Origin: Bifidobacterium sp. ESL0775
Lineage (GTDB): Bacteria; Actinomycetota; Actinomycetes; Actinomycetales; Bifidobacteriaceae
Direction: 5' to 3'
DNA length: 64,000 nucleotides
NCBI RefSeq assembly: GCF_029395475.1
Contig: NZ_CP113917.1
Span: 62,001-126,000, forward strand
Under the pieces are notes generated by a model. The model did no database searches and had not been told where the DNA came from. It saw only the letters and a list, made by a program, of their open reading frames with translations. Numbering within the stretch: position 1 is the first letter of the stretch; the number at the start of each line of letters is the position of its first letter. Of this stretch, positions 52,666 to 61,193 are shown one piece after another. Both the position numbers and the translations under genes were made by a program.

Positions 52666-55476
52666 ATGGACAAAACAACTACGGCCACATCACCCGCCGA
52701 TACTTCCAAATTAGACAAGAGCTCTCCAGCCACCGAAACGATTGATGACAACGTGGCCGCAAAAGTCTCCGAAACAGTCAGAACACACAAAACCAAAGAC
52801 CTCAACGATTCCGATTTGATGCCGGAACCGGCGGATTGCTGCGGGTCTGGTGGATCCGTCAGCGGGCCCGAAGGCGGGCATGGCGCGGGCGACGGAGACG
52901 CGGACGGAGAAGGCCACGCTGGACATGGCGGCCACGGCGGGCACCATCACCGGCGCGGACTTGCGGTTCTGCTGCCGCAACGCCAGCCTCATCACGACGG
53001 TCACAGCAATGGGCACGGCGGCGAATCCAGTCATACGGACGGCATGAACGGCATGGAGGGCATGGCCGGGAAAAACGGCAAAGCCTCGCACGCCAACCCA
53101 CGTATCGTGTTCGTTGGCAATCCCAACGTCGGCAAATCGACGCTTTTCAACGCTGTGCTCGGCGCGAATGCGACAGTGATGAACGCACCTGGTACCACGG
53201 TTCTGGTGGAGTCCGGAAGCTTGCAGCGCGATGGCGAACGCTGGGACTTCATCGACACCCCTGGGACAGCTTCGCTCGACGCCTATAGCCCGGACGAGCA
53301 GGTCGCGGGCGAGGCGGCGATGGGGCGGCGCAGTTATGCCAAGCCCGACGTCATCGTCTTCACGTTCAACGCGACTTCGCCTTCGAAATCGTATTACCTT
53401 TTGAGCCAGCTGATGGATCTGGGATTCCCAATCATCATCGCGGTCACCATGCTCGATCTGGCGGAAAAGCAGGATTCGCCGGTCACGTTGCAGCGGCTCA
53501 AACGCACGCTTCCCGGCATTCCGATGGTTCGCGTCGACGGCCGCACCGGCCAAGGCAAAGCCGAATTACTAGACACCATCACCGCGACACTGACCGAAGC
53601 CAACGCGCAACAAGCTGAAAACGGCAACGAACAAATTGGTCCATCGGCAAATTCAGCGGCGCGGACAAATATAACCGAGAATGCAAAACAATCGCAAAAA
53701 TCGTTGGAAACTGGCGATTCCAGACCAAATCCAACTCAAACGAATTCGTACAATGATGTTTCCGCAGACTCAGACGCCAACATAACCAGGCAGCGGCATA
53801 CAACAAAAGAATCAGACAACATTACAGATTCGTATGAAGCTCTGGGTAAGACCACCGAAACTACTCCTCAAACATTGCCAGAAACAGCGAAAGAAGCTGT
53901 AACAGAAGCCGCCCACAAGGCTTCGGAGGTCGTGGAGACCACACTAACCAAAGCCAATTATGCGACACCGTCTTTGGATGACGGTGGAGCTTATGTTTCA
54001 CGCGAGATTCATGTGCAACTTGAACCCAAACCAGTCACCAGCATTCCCGCACCGCCCGCGAGCGCCTCGCAAGAGGAAGTCTCGCAGTGGGTACGGGCGA
54101 CCTCGGACGAACGCTTCGAATGGATCGCGAAGAAACTCAAGGAAATCAACAAGGGGCTGCCACAAGGCGCCGTGACCACGGCGCACCGCGAGACGTTCTC
54201 CGACAAGCTCGACCGCGTGCTGCTCCACCCGGCGGTCGGCCTTGTCGTCTTCCTGATCACCATGTTCCTCGTCTTCGAGGCGACCACCACGCTGGCTGGC
54301 CCCCTGCAAGACTGGTTCGACGTCACCCTGCGCGGCTGGTGTACCGACGGCATCGCCTGGATCTTCACCGCCATCGCCGGCAAGGGCGCACTTGACGGAT
54401 GGCTCTATTCGCTGATCGTTGACGGATTCCTGAACGGCGCGATTACAGTGTGCACATTCATCCCGCCGATGGGCATCATGTTCATCATCCTCTCGCTGCT
54501 CGAGGATTCGGGCTACCTGGCGCGCGCGGCGTTCGTGATGGACCGCGCGATGCGTATGGTCGGCCTCGACGGACGGGCGTTCCTGCCACTGGTAGTCGGC
54601 TTCGGCTGCAACCTGCCCGCGCTGGCCTCCACGCGTACGCTTCCGGATTCGCGGCAACGCCTGCTCACCGGCCTGCTGATTCCGTTTACCTCCTGCTCTG
54701 CGCGTCTGAGCGTCTACGTGGTGCTGGCCTACGCGTTCTTCGGCAAGTTCGCCGGCCTCGCCATCTTCCTGATGTATGTCAGCTCCATCGCCATCATCCT
54801 GGCCGTCGGCTTCGCGCTTCGCAAAACACAGTTCAAAGACCTCAAAACCCAACCATTCGCCATGGAATTGCCGCCTTACCAGATGCCGCGTCTGCTGCAA
54901 CTGCTCAAATCCGTGCTGCAACGCCTCTGGTCGTTCATCACCGGCGCGAGTTCCGTCATCGTCACCATGCTCATCGTCGTGTGGGTGCTTTCCGCCATCC
55001 CGATTTCGGCGGGCGCGGCCGGCACCAATTCCTTCGGTCACGTCGACAAGGTCGAGAATTCCGTCTTCGGCGCGGCGTCATCGGCCATCGCGCCGGTCTT
55101 CGAGCCTGCTGGTTTCAACGATTGGCACGCTTCGGCCGCGCTCGTCACCGGTTTCGTGGCCAAGGAGGTCGTGGTCGGCTCGCTTTCGCAGAGCTACGCC
55201 ATCAACGATTCGGGCAACGAATCCGAGCAGGCGGAAGGCCAGGGAAGCCTCGGCCAGGCGGTGCACAAGAGCTTCGAGAAGTCCAGCCACGGGCATCCCA
55301 ATGCTGCGGCCGCAGCGTTCATGATCTTCATCCTCGCCTACACGCCGTGCCTGGCGACGGTGGCTGAGATGAAGCGGCAATACGGCATGAAAACCGCGCT
55401 GCAATCGGTGGCAACCGGGCTGATAGTGGCCTATATCCTTGCCATTATCGTCTTCCAAGTCGGGCGATTATTATGA
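52666..55476 (+). CDS. feoB: Ferrous iron transporter FeoB
   Basis: 936 residues; ATG 52666 behind GGCGGGC. The N-terminal ~120 residues are hydrophilic and very rich in His and Gly around residues 70-105 (GHGGHGGHHHRR), an unusual likely metal-binding extension. The G domain follows with G1 GNPNVGKST at about residue 149 and G3 DTPG. An Asn/Thr/Glu-rich insert of about 150 residues (about 53620-54080) separates it from the membrane part, which has the two Gate repeats and their cysteine segments (VVGFGCNLPALASTRTL; TSCSARLSVY). It imports Fe(II), driven by GTP-coupled gating. Confidence 0.96.
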   Translation: MDKTTTATSPADTSKLDKSSPATETIDDNVAAKVSETVRTHKTKDLNDSDLMPEPADCCGSGGSVSGPEGGHGAGDGDADGEGHAGHGGHGGHHHRRGLAVLLPQRQPHHDGHSNGHGGESSHTDGMNGMEGMAGKNGKASHANPRIVFVGNPNVGKSTLFNAVLGANATVMNAPGTTVLVESGSLQRDGERWDFIDTPGTASLDAYSPDEQVAGEAAMGRRSYAKPDVIVFTFNATSPSKSYYLLSQLMDLGFPIIIAVTMLDLAEKQDSPVTLQRLKRTLPGIPMVRVDGRTGQGKAELLDTITATLTEANAQQAENGNEQIGPSANSAARTNITENAKQSQKSLETGDSRPNPTQTNSYNDVSADSDANITRQRHTTKESDNITDSYEALGKTTETTPQTLPETAKEAVTEAAHKASEVVETTLTKANYATPSLDDGGAYVSREIHVQLEPKPVTSIPAPPASASQEEVSQWVRATSDERFEWIAKKLKEINKGLPQGAVTTAHRETFSDKLDRVLLHPAVGLVVFLITMFLVFEATTTLAGPLQDWFDVTLRGWCTDGIAWIFTAIAGKGALDGWLYSLIVDGFLNGAITVCTFIPPMGIMFIILSLLEDSGYLARAAFVMDRAMRMVGLDGRAFLPLVVGFGCNLPALASTRTLPDSRQRLLTGLLIPFTSCSARLSVYVVLAYAFFGKFAGLAIFLMYVSSIAIILAVGFALRKTQFKDLKTQPFAMELPPYQMPRLLQLLKSVLQRLWSFITGASSVIVTMLIVVWVLSAIPISAGAAGTNSFGHVDKVENSVFGAASSAIAPVFEPAGFNDWHASAALVTGFVAKEVVVGSLSQSYAINDSGNESEQAEGQGSLGQAVHKSFEKSSHGHPNAAAAAFMIFILAYTPCLATVAEMKRQYGMKTALQSVATGLIVAYILAIIVFQVGRLL

Positions 55477-55865
55477 CTTCCGCGCCCCTCGATAATGATG
55501 GTTTCCGCAAAGTATCTGGAAGCTCTGCAAAACTATCGGATTCCGATAACCGCATCGCTGTGGACCATCGCGCTTCCTCATCCGTTGCCCAGAAAATCAT
55601 CGACGGTCTCACGAACGGCCAAACGCCGCGCATGATTGCCACCGGCCTCAATCTGCCACTGGATTTCGTCGACCTCGTCATCGAACAGGAGCGCGCGGCC
55701 GGCCGTCTCAACATCTACGACCTGCGCTCATGTAATACAACCACCGGCGAAGGCTGCGATCCCGACCCGGACTCCCTGGTCTGCGCCGGCTGCCCGATCC
55801 TGCCGAAAACCATCCGCCAGCGCCAGTCCGTCTTCGGCCGCCTCAAAGCGAAGTTACATCGATAA
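55473..55865 (+). CDS. feoC: FeoC-like small protein with Cys-rich C-terminus
   Basis: 130 residues; its ATG overlaps the feoB stop (ATGA), so it is translationally coupled. The middle is helical and helix-turn-helix-like (VAQKIIDGLTNGQTPRMIATGLNLP), as in winged-helix FeoC proteins. The C-terminal part carries four cysteines (SCNTTTGEGCD ... VCAGCPI), which could bind iron or an Fe-S cluster as in FeoC. The family call is by position and pattern, not strong similarity. Confidence 0.65.
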   Translation: MTSAPLDNDGFRKVSGSSAKLSDSDNRIAVDHRASSSVAQKIIDGLTNGQTPRMIATGLNLPLDFVDLVIEQERAAGRLNIYDLRSCNTTTGEGCDPDPDSLVCAGCPILPKTIRQRQSVFGRLKAKLHR

Positions 55866-56080
55866 AAATTGCCTCTATCCTTAAAACTTACGGATACGAC
55901 ACTTCGCAGTGGGTTTGAGGCATAAAACTGGGGTGACAGGAGGATGAGAGCCCTGCCGTCCCAGCTGGTTTTTTATGGACGCTACCGATCAGTGTCAGCG
56001 CCAGCCTTAGTCAGCACCGACTAGCCGCCGACGCCCCGCGAGAGGCAATCGGCAGCACCAATCAGCACCACTAGAACCAA
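55866..56080. other. Intergenic region between feoC and the first surface protein
   Basis: 215 bp between convergent genes, with no gene. It is rich in CACCGA/TCAGCACC words (about 55985-56080), and no clear terminator hairpin was found. Confidence 0.4.
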
Positions 56081-59000
56081 TCACCGCCGATGGGCGGCGT
56101 GCTCCTGCGGTTTGCCGTGGCGCTTGACGGCAGCGGAGATGGCCAGGCCGAGCAACAGCGTGACGACGGCGATGACGACGATGAGCGCCACCGCGGCACC
56201 GGTCTCAGAGAGCCCGCCCCGACCCAGTATCCAGTCAGTGGAGTTCTCGGCGTTGGTGCCGCGGCGCACCACGGGCGCCTTGCCCTCACGGAAGGCGACG
56301 AACGTGTTCAGCCCGTCCTCGCCTTGCGCCGCGCCGATCGAAAGTGTGAAGGCCGGTGAGCGCCGGTAGCCGCGAGGCGCGCGGATCTCGGCGATCGTCC
56401 AATTGCCCCACTTGAGGCCGGTGACCCGGAACCTGCCAGCCACCGGGTTCTCGTCGGGCCCAGTGCAGCCGGCGAAGGTGCAGTCGCGTACATCAAAGCT
56501 CTGTCCGTCAGGCCCGGTGAGCCTCCACACGGAGCCGCGCAACAGCCGCCTGCCGCTCGGGTCGGTGCGCGCCCAGGAAAGCGTCGCCGGCAGGTCCACG
56601 TCCTTCAACGTGACCACCACATCGGCGTCCTGTGGCACGCTGAACGAGCCATCGGAGGCGACGCTGATCGGCGCCCCGGAGGCCAGCGCGACCTGAAGAG
56701 CGCTCTGCCGGTACCCCGCGTTGAGCAATTGGCGCACGGAATAGGTGCCGGAAGTCTCGAATTTCGCCACGTCGAGCGTCACGGCCTGCGCGGAGCCGCC
56801 CCGCGGCACCAGCGAGATCCGGGAGCCGTCACCCGAGGCCGTGCCTCCGTAGCGGTAGTCGCGTTCGAGCCGCACGGTGAGCTTGGGCTGGTGCCCCCGA
56901 ACCGTGCGCACGCCGGTGACGTCGCGCCCGTTGCGCAACGCCTGCTGCGCCTGGGCGAGCGTGAGCGGATGCGCCCGCGCAACGTCGCTGTTCAAGTAGT
57001 AGACGATGTCGCCGTCCTGCGCGTAATCGGCCCGCGACGAGCCAGCCACCGTGAAATGGGTGGTGTCCGGCACCTGCGCGGCGCCCTGGCTGAACGTCTG
57101 CGTCGGCCCACCGCCCGCGCTCGGCGAGACGGCAACGGTGAAGTCCGAGGGCCGCGCGTCGCCGTTGCCGGTGACGTTGGTCTCGAAGGTGAGCGTCTCG
57201 TCTGTCTGCGGCTCCACGGTCTGCTCGCACACCAGGCTCTGGTCGTTGGGCAGGTCGGCCTGGTCGCTGGTGATGGTGATGTCCTCGGAATCGTTGACCA
57301 CGCAGCTCAGGTCGCGCGAGACCTTGTAGCCCGGCTCGATGGACCTGTCGGTCGAAATCGTATAGGTGCTGGCGGGCACGCTCAGCGTCGTGCTATCCGG
57401 CAAGGAACGCGGGGCGCCGCTGGTCGGGGTGATCGTTATCGGGAAGTCCGCGGCGGTCGCGTCGCCTCCGCCTATGACGTGCGTGATCATCTCAATTTTC
57501 GCTGGCTTCGAGCGCACCGTGCGCACGCCGGTGACGGTGTGGCCAGTGGGGATGACGATCTGCTCGTTCACAGGCGTGATCACGGAATGGGCGGTGTCAT
57601 CGTAATACGAAATCTGGCCGTCCTGCGCATAGCCCGCGGGCAGATCCTCGCCCTTGATGGTGTATTTGCCGGCGTCGATGGTCTGCTGCGCACCTTCGGT
57701 GAACACCGTCTGATCGACGCTGTCCCTGCCGTCAAGCGTCACGGAGAAGTTGAAATCACTGGGCCGCGCGGTGCCGCCCTCGCTGTTGTCGACGACGGTG
57801 CTGAGCTTGAGGTGGCTGGGCATATCCTCCACAACTCGCGTGCCGATGACATGCTGGCTGAGCCTCAATTGCGGCCCGTCGCCCACCATGGTCGGGGGCG
57901 CTCCGGTGAAGTCGTCCACGTATTCGATCGGCCCCACTTGCTGGTATCCGTCGGGCAAAGCCGAGCCAGTGATCGTGTAATCCCCCGCGGCGACCCTGTG
58001 CGAGTCCCCGCCGGCGGTGTTGCTGTATGAGTAGGAATGGCCCGGCGTGGTCGCGGTGAACGTGAAGTCACCGGGCGTCTTGGTGCCGCCATAGCGGTTA
58101 TGCACCACCGTTATCAGCGTCAGCGCGGGGTCAGGGAAGGCCTTCTCCCTGAAGGTGCATTGCACATTGGAATCGTAGTTATTGGGTATCGTCAGCCTGC
58201 CGCCCGGGCTGATGGAGACCGTGGAATTGTCAGACAAATCCACGCATTTGACGGTTTGGGCATAGTCCCCCGGCGCGCTTGGCGAAAGCGGCGCGAGCGC
58301 GTCGGTGATGTCGTATTCGCTTCTCGGGGAGACGCTTCTGGGCCCGATCTGCACGGACTGGATGCCGTTCTCGCTGCCGGTCGTGGTCGCGTCGAGGTTA
58401 CGCGTCGAACCGACGGTCACGGCCTGCGCCGTCATCTTGAACTGGTCGTTGCCAGCCTTACGGTCGCCGACGATGTTGGTGAGCACGCTCAGGGTGGGCA
58501 CGTGCACGTCGGCCTTGTAGTCCTCGACCTCGCCGCCGGAGCCGCCGGTCATGCCGGTCGGCTGGATATTGGAGGTGGGGTCATTTGTAATACGTAAACG
58601 CAAGTACGAGGGATTGCCCTGGGCCGAGATCTGGTTCTGCGCGTCGTCCGGCACCTGCCAGGTCAGCGTCGCCGTGTTGGAGGAGGTGGAGCAGGCCACC
58701 TGGTCGCTGGCCTCGGCGGTCACGTCCGTGCCGCCGACGGTCGCCTGTTGGGGACTGAACGTCCCGTCGTGGTTCCAGTCGATCCATCCGCGCACATTGC
58801 CCGTGCCGTGGCATCTCACTGTCAGCCGGTAGATACCGGATGAGTTGGGCGTCACGTTGATGGCCTTGGTGCCCGGCGGTATGTCGACGCCGTCCTCGTC
58901 GTTGATCACATGGCCGCTGGAGTCGAGGTCGCCGTGGGCATCGTCCCAGTTCGCGCCGGAGCTGAAATGCGGCTCGGCCTCGGAGTCCTCGCGGTCGCCC

Positions 59001-60085
59001 AGCCTCGGAGTTGGTTGCGCGAAACTCGCCACGTGGTTCGGGTTGGTACTCGCGGTATTGCGCGCGTCCGAAAGGTTGAAGAGCGTCCCTCCGACCATGG
59101 ATAAGTCGGGATCGATCGGATCAGGGAAGTTATAAGGCGTGCCGGAAATATCGGTGCCGAGCGCGCCGCCCTGCCAGGTCGGCTGGAACAGCGAGCCCGC
59201 GGCGCCGTAGCTCGCGGGGGCGTCGCCGAAGTCGGACGCCACGATGCTGCCGAGTGCCACGGCCGTCTCGCCGCCGCCACGAAGCGTCACGGTCGCGCCG
59301 GTGGAGCCTTGCATGAACATCACCGAGGAAGGCCCGGTGCCGCCACGGTTCGCGCATTGCGGCCCGTTCGAGCGGAACCGCAACGTGTTACCGTTAAGTT
59401 CGGCCATGGAGCTTGTGGTGCATCCGGGGTTGCGATAGCTGTCGAGCAGACGCCAGGTAGGGCTGCCGACGGTCGGCGTGGCCTTGATGTATTCCTGCTG
59501 GTGCCGTGTCCAATTGTTGGACTCGGCGTCGGCGAACACCAGGCCCTGCAACGCGACGGAATGGAAGCCGGGAGCGGAGGTGTTGGTGCCGTCATTAAGC
59601 GTCGGGGTGGTCCCCGAGTCAATCAGGTAGGCCGCGCAGCTGAAGTTGAAGCTCACGGTCTCGCGGTTGTTGACATTGGCCAGCCCGGCCGTCATCTTGT
59701 TCGTGTAGCCGGAACCACCTTCGTAATACATTTGTGCGAGCGCGTCGCCGCTGTACACGCCGGTGCGGTAAGCCTGGATCGGCAGTGAGGAGGACATCGC
59801 GGTAGCGGGGTCGGACGAAGGGGCCAGCGCGCATCGCGTCGAGCTCCAGTGCCCCGAACCGATTTCGACGGGCGTGGTCCACGTGACCTTAGGACCCGTG
59901 ATCTGGCTGCCCTCTGCGCCCCATTCCACCCAGTTGATGTCGGGGAGCATACGGCCGTTGCCGCCGGTCGCCGAAGTCGCGTTCGCGGGGCTGGCGACCA
60001 CCAATCCCGCCAACGCCATCGCCACGGCGCCGATGGTCGCCGCCGCTTTCACCAGTCTGCCGTGTGCCATTCGATGTTTAGACAC
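56081..60085 (-). CDS. Giant surface protein with GEVED and repeated SpaA-like domains
   Basis: 1334 residues from GTG 60085 (GGGGA upstream; ATG 60070 is also possible). Signal peptide (LVKAAATIGAVAMALAGLVV then ASPANA). An N-terminal adhesin-like domain (GGRGPSSVMFMQGS region), an FGDAPASYGA motif, and a GEVED domain ending GGEVEDY lead into about six beta-sandwich repeats of ~100-130 residues, each with a G-DATAADF / G-ARPSDF signature (SpaA/prealbumin type), often with GTA/GVRTV endings. The C-terminus has LSETGAAVALIVVIAVV and a basic tail: a sortase-like signal with LSETG in place of LPXTG. It is paralogous to the next gene. Confidence 0.85.
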   Translation of the reverse strand: MSKHRMAHGRLVKAAATIGAVAMALAGLVVASPANATSATGGNGRMLPDINWVEWGAEGSQITGPKVTWTTPVEIGSGHWSSTRCALAPSSDPATAMSSSLPIQAYRTGVYSGDALAQMYYEGGSGYTNKMTAGLANVNNRETVSFNFSCAAYLIDSGTTPTLNDGTNTSAPGFHSVALQGLVFADAESNNWTRHQQEYIKATPTVGSPTWRLLDSYRNPGCTTSSMAELNGNTLRFRSNGPQCANRGGTGPSSVMFMQGSTGATVTLRGGGETAVALGSIVASDFGDAPASYGAAGSLFQPTWQGGALGTDISGTPYNFPDPIDPDLSMVGGTLFNLSDARNTASTNPNHVASFAQPTPRLGDREDSEAEPHFSSGANWDDAHGDLDSSGHVINDEDGVDIPPGTKAINVTPNSSGIYRLTVRCHGTGNVRGWIDWNHDGTFSPQQATVGGTDVTAEASDQVACSTSSNTATLTWQVPDDAQNQISAQGNPSYLRLRITNDPTSNIQPTGMTGGSGGEVEDYKADVHVPTLSVLTNIVGDRKAGNDQFKMTAQAVTVGSTRNLDATTTGSENGIQSVQIGPRSVSPRSEYDITDALAPLSPSAPGDYAQTVKCVDLSDNSTVSISPGGRLTIPNNYDSNVQCTFREKAFPDPALTLITVVHNRYGGTKTPGDFTFTATTPGHSYSYSNTAGGDSHRVAAGDYTITGSALPDGYQQVGPIEYVDDFTGAPPTMVGDGPQLRLSQHVIGTRVVEDMPSHLKLSTVVDNSEGGTARPSDFNFSVTLDGRDSVDQTVFTEGAQQTIDAGKYTIKGEDLPAGYAQDGQISYYDDTAHSVITPVNEQIVIPTGHTVTGVRTVRSKPAKIEMITHVIGGGDATAADFPITITPTSGAPRSLPDSTTLSVPASTYTISTDRSIEPGYKVSRDLSCVVNDSEDITITSDQADLPNDQSLVCEQTVEPQTDETLTFETNVTGNGDARPSDFTVAVSPSAGGGPTQTFSQGAAQVPDTTHFTVAGSSRADYAQDGDIVYYLNSDVARAHPLTLAQAQQALRNGRDVTGVRTVRGHQPKLTVRLERDYRYGGTASGDGSRISLVPRGGSAQAVTLDVAKFETSGTYSVRQLLNAGYRQSALQVALASGAPISVASDGSFSVPQDADVVVTLKDVDLPATLSWARTDPSGRRLLRGSVWRLTGPDGQSFDVRDCTFAGCTGPDENPVAGRFRVTGLKWGNWTIAEIRAPRGYRRSPAFTLSIGAAQGEDGLNTFVAFREGKAPVVRRGTNAENSTDWILGRGGLSETGAAVALIVVIAVVTLLLGLAISAAVKRHGKPQEHAAHRR

Positions 60086-61193
60086 TTCTTCGTCCCCTAT
60101 CTCAGATGTGCGCGCAAAACAGAGTATTATCCGTTTTTAAATCTTCTTATCCTTCTATAACTTTCTCACGGTTCATACACCGTCTTTTCGTTTTCGCAAT
60201 AGGAGAAGCCGAATCCGCCCGCATTGCCCAGCAAACAAGACACAGTCATATTGATTTCGCAGCAAACCATGCAAAACAAAGAAAATATCTATTCCCGACA
60301 CAAGCGTAAGACAATACGCCCCAACCACGGCAGGATGGCGCTGCCGGCCTTTCAACGGTCGCACTCCGCCATGACTCGATGAAGATCCAGCGATAACGCG
60401 TTGTACGACACGCCGAAAACGATTTCAAAGAAGATTGCAAAAAATCGTCTATCAGTATCACGCAAAACTCACGTAAATGCTGAGCCTTAACGACAAATTT
60501 TTAAAGACCGATTAATAAACTGCCATGTCTTAATCTTAATTTTTACACATTTATTCTATTTATGCCTATTTAATGTGTTATAGTTAATGCGTTCGTTGGT
60601 TGAACCTAAACCGCAATACGGATATCAGGCTCACGAACGACCACCAAGGTACGCGACACCGCAACGGTCTCATCGCCGCAGCAACACGCACCACATAATT
60701 AAAGACTTCCCGCTTGGTATGTTTAACACCCAGCCAAGCGGGACCGATTCGGGTGCTCGCATGGGAACAAACCCAAACCAAACCCTCCCATGCGGCACCC
60801 TTCTTCATCCGTACAAGCATCGGAAGTCTGCCAGGGATTCCTTGTCATCAAGGTTTCTGGCGGGCCTTCACCGCCCACGTTGGATGATGCCTACTATATC
60901 CCAAAATCGAAACACATTTTCTGTATTCCGGTGCGCCGTGTTCGTCTATCTGATGGGCAAAAAACGCGGCCAAACACCATGGCAGAGAAACGAAAGACTT
61001 CCCGGCCGGCCTCGACACCGCCGGACGGGAACCAACCGGGCGCCGGCGGGGGCTACAAACCTAAACCAACCTCCCCCGCCGGCTCCCACCCACCCTTTAC
61101 ATACGTGGGCGGGCCGATGGAATCATGTCCATCAGCCACCCACAGGATTTTTATTGATTACTGCCGCCAGCGCAAAGCCAATCAAAGGCATCT
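60086..61193. other. 1.1 kb intergenic region with strong hairpins between the two surface-protein genes
   Basis: The left 450 bp are AT-rich and should contain the promoter of the first surface-protein gene. In the right half three stable inverted repeats occur: TCCCGCTTGG/CCAAGCGGGA (60708-60743), GGGTGC..GCATGGGA/TCCCATGC.GCACCC (60751-60800), and GCCGGCGGGGG/CCCCCGCCGGC (61042-61083). The frames crossing it are composition artefacts. Confidence 0.6.
60708..60743 (-). terminator. Putative terminator hairpin for the second surface-protein gene
   Basis: Perfect 10 bp stem with a 16-base loop; on the minus strand it is followed by AAGTCTTTAATT, a weak T-rich tail. It is about 450 bp past the stop at 61194, farther than usual, and so is only tentative. 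Confidence 0.35.
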
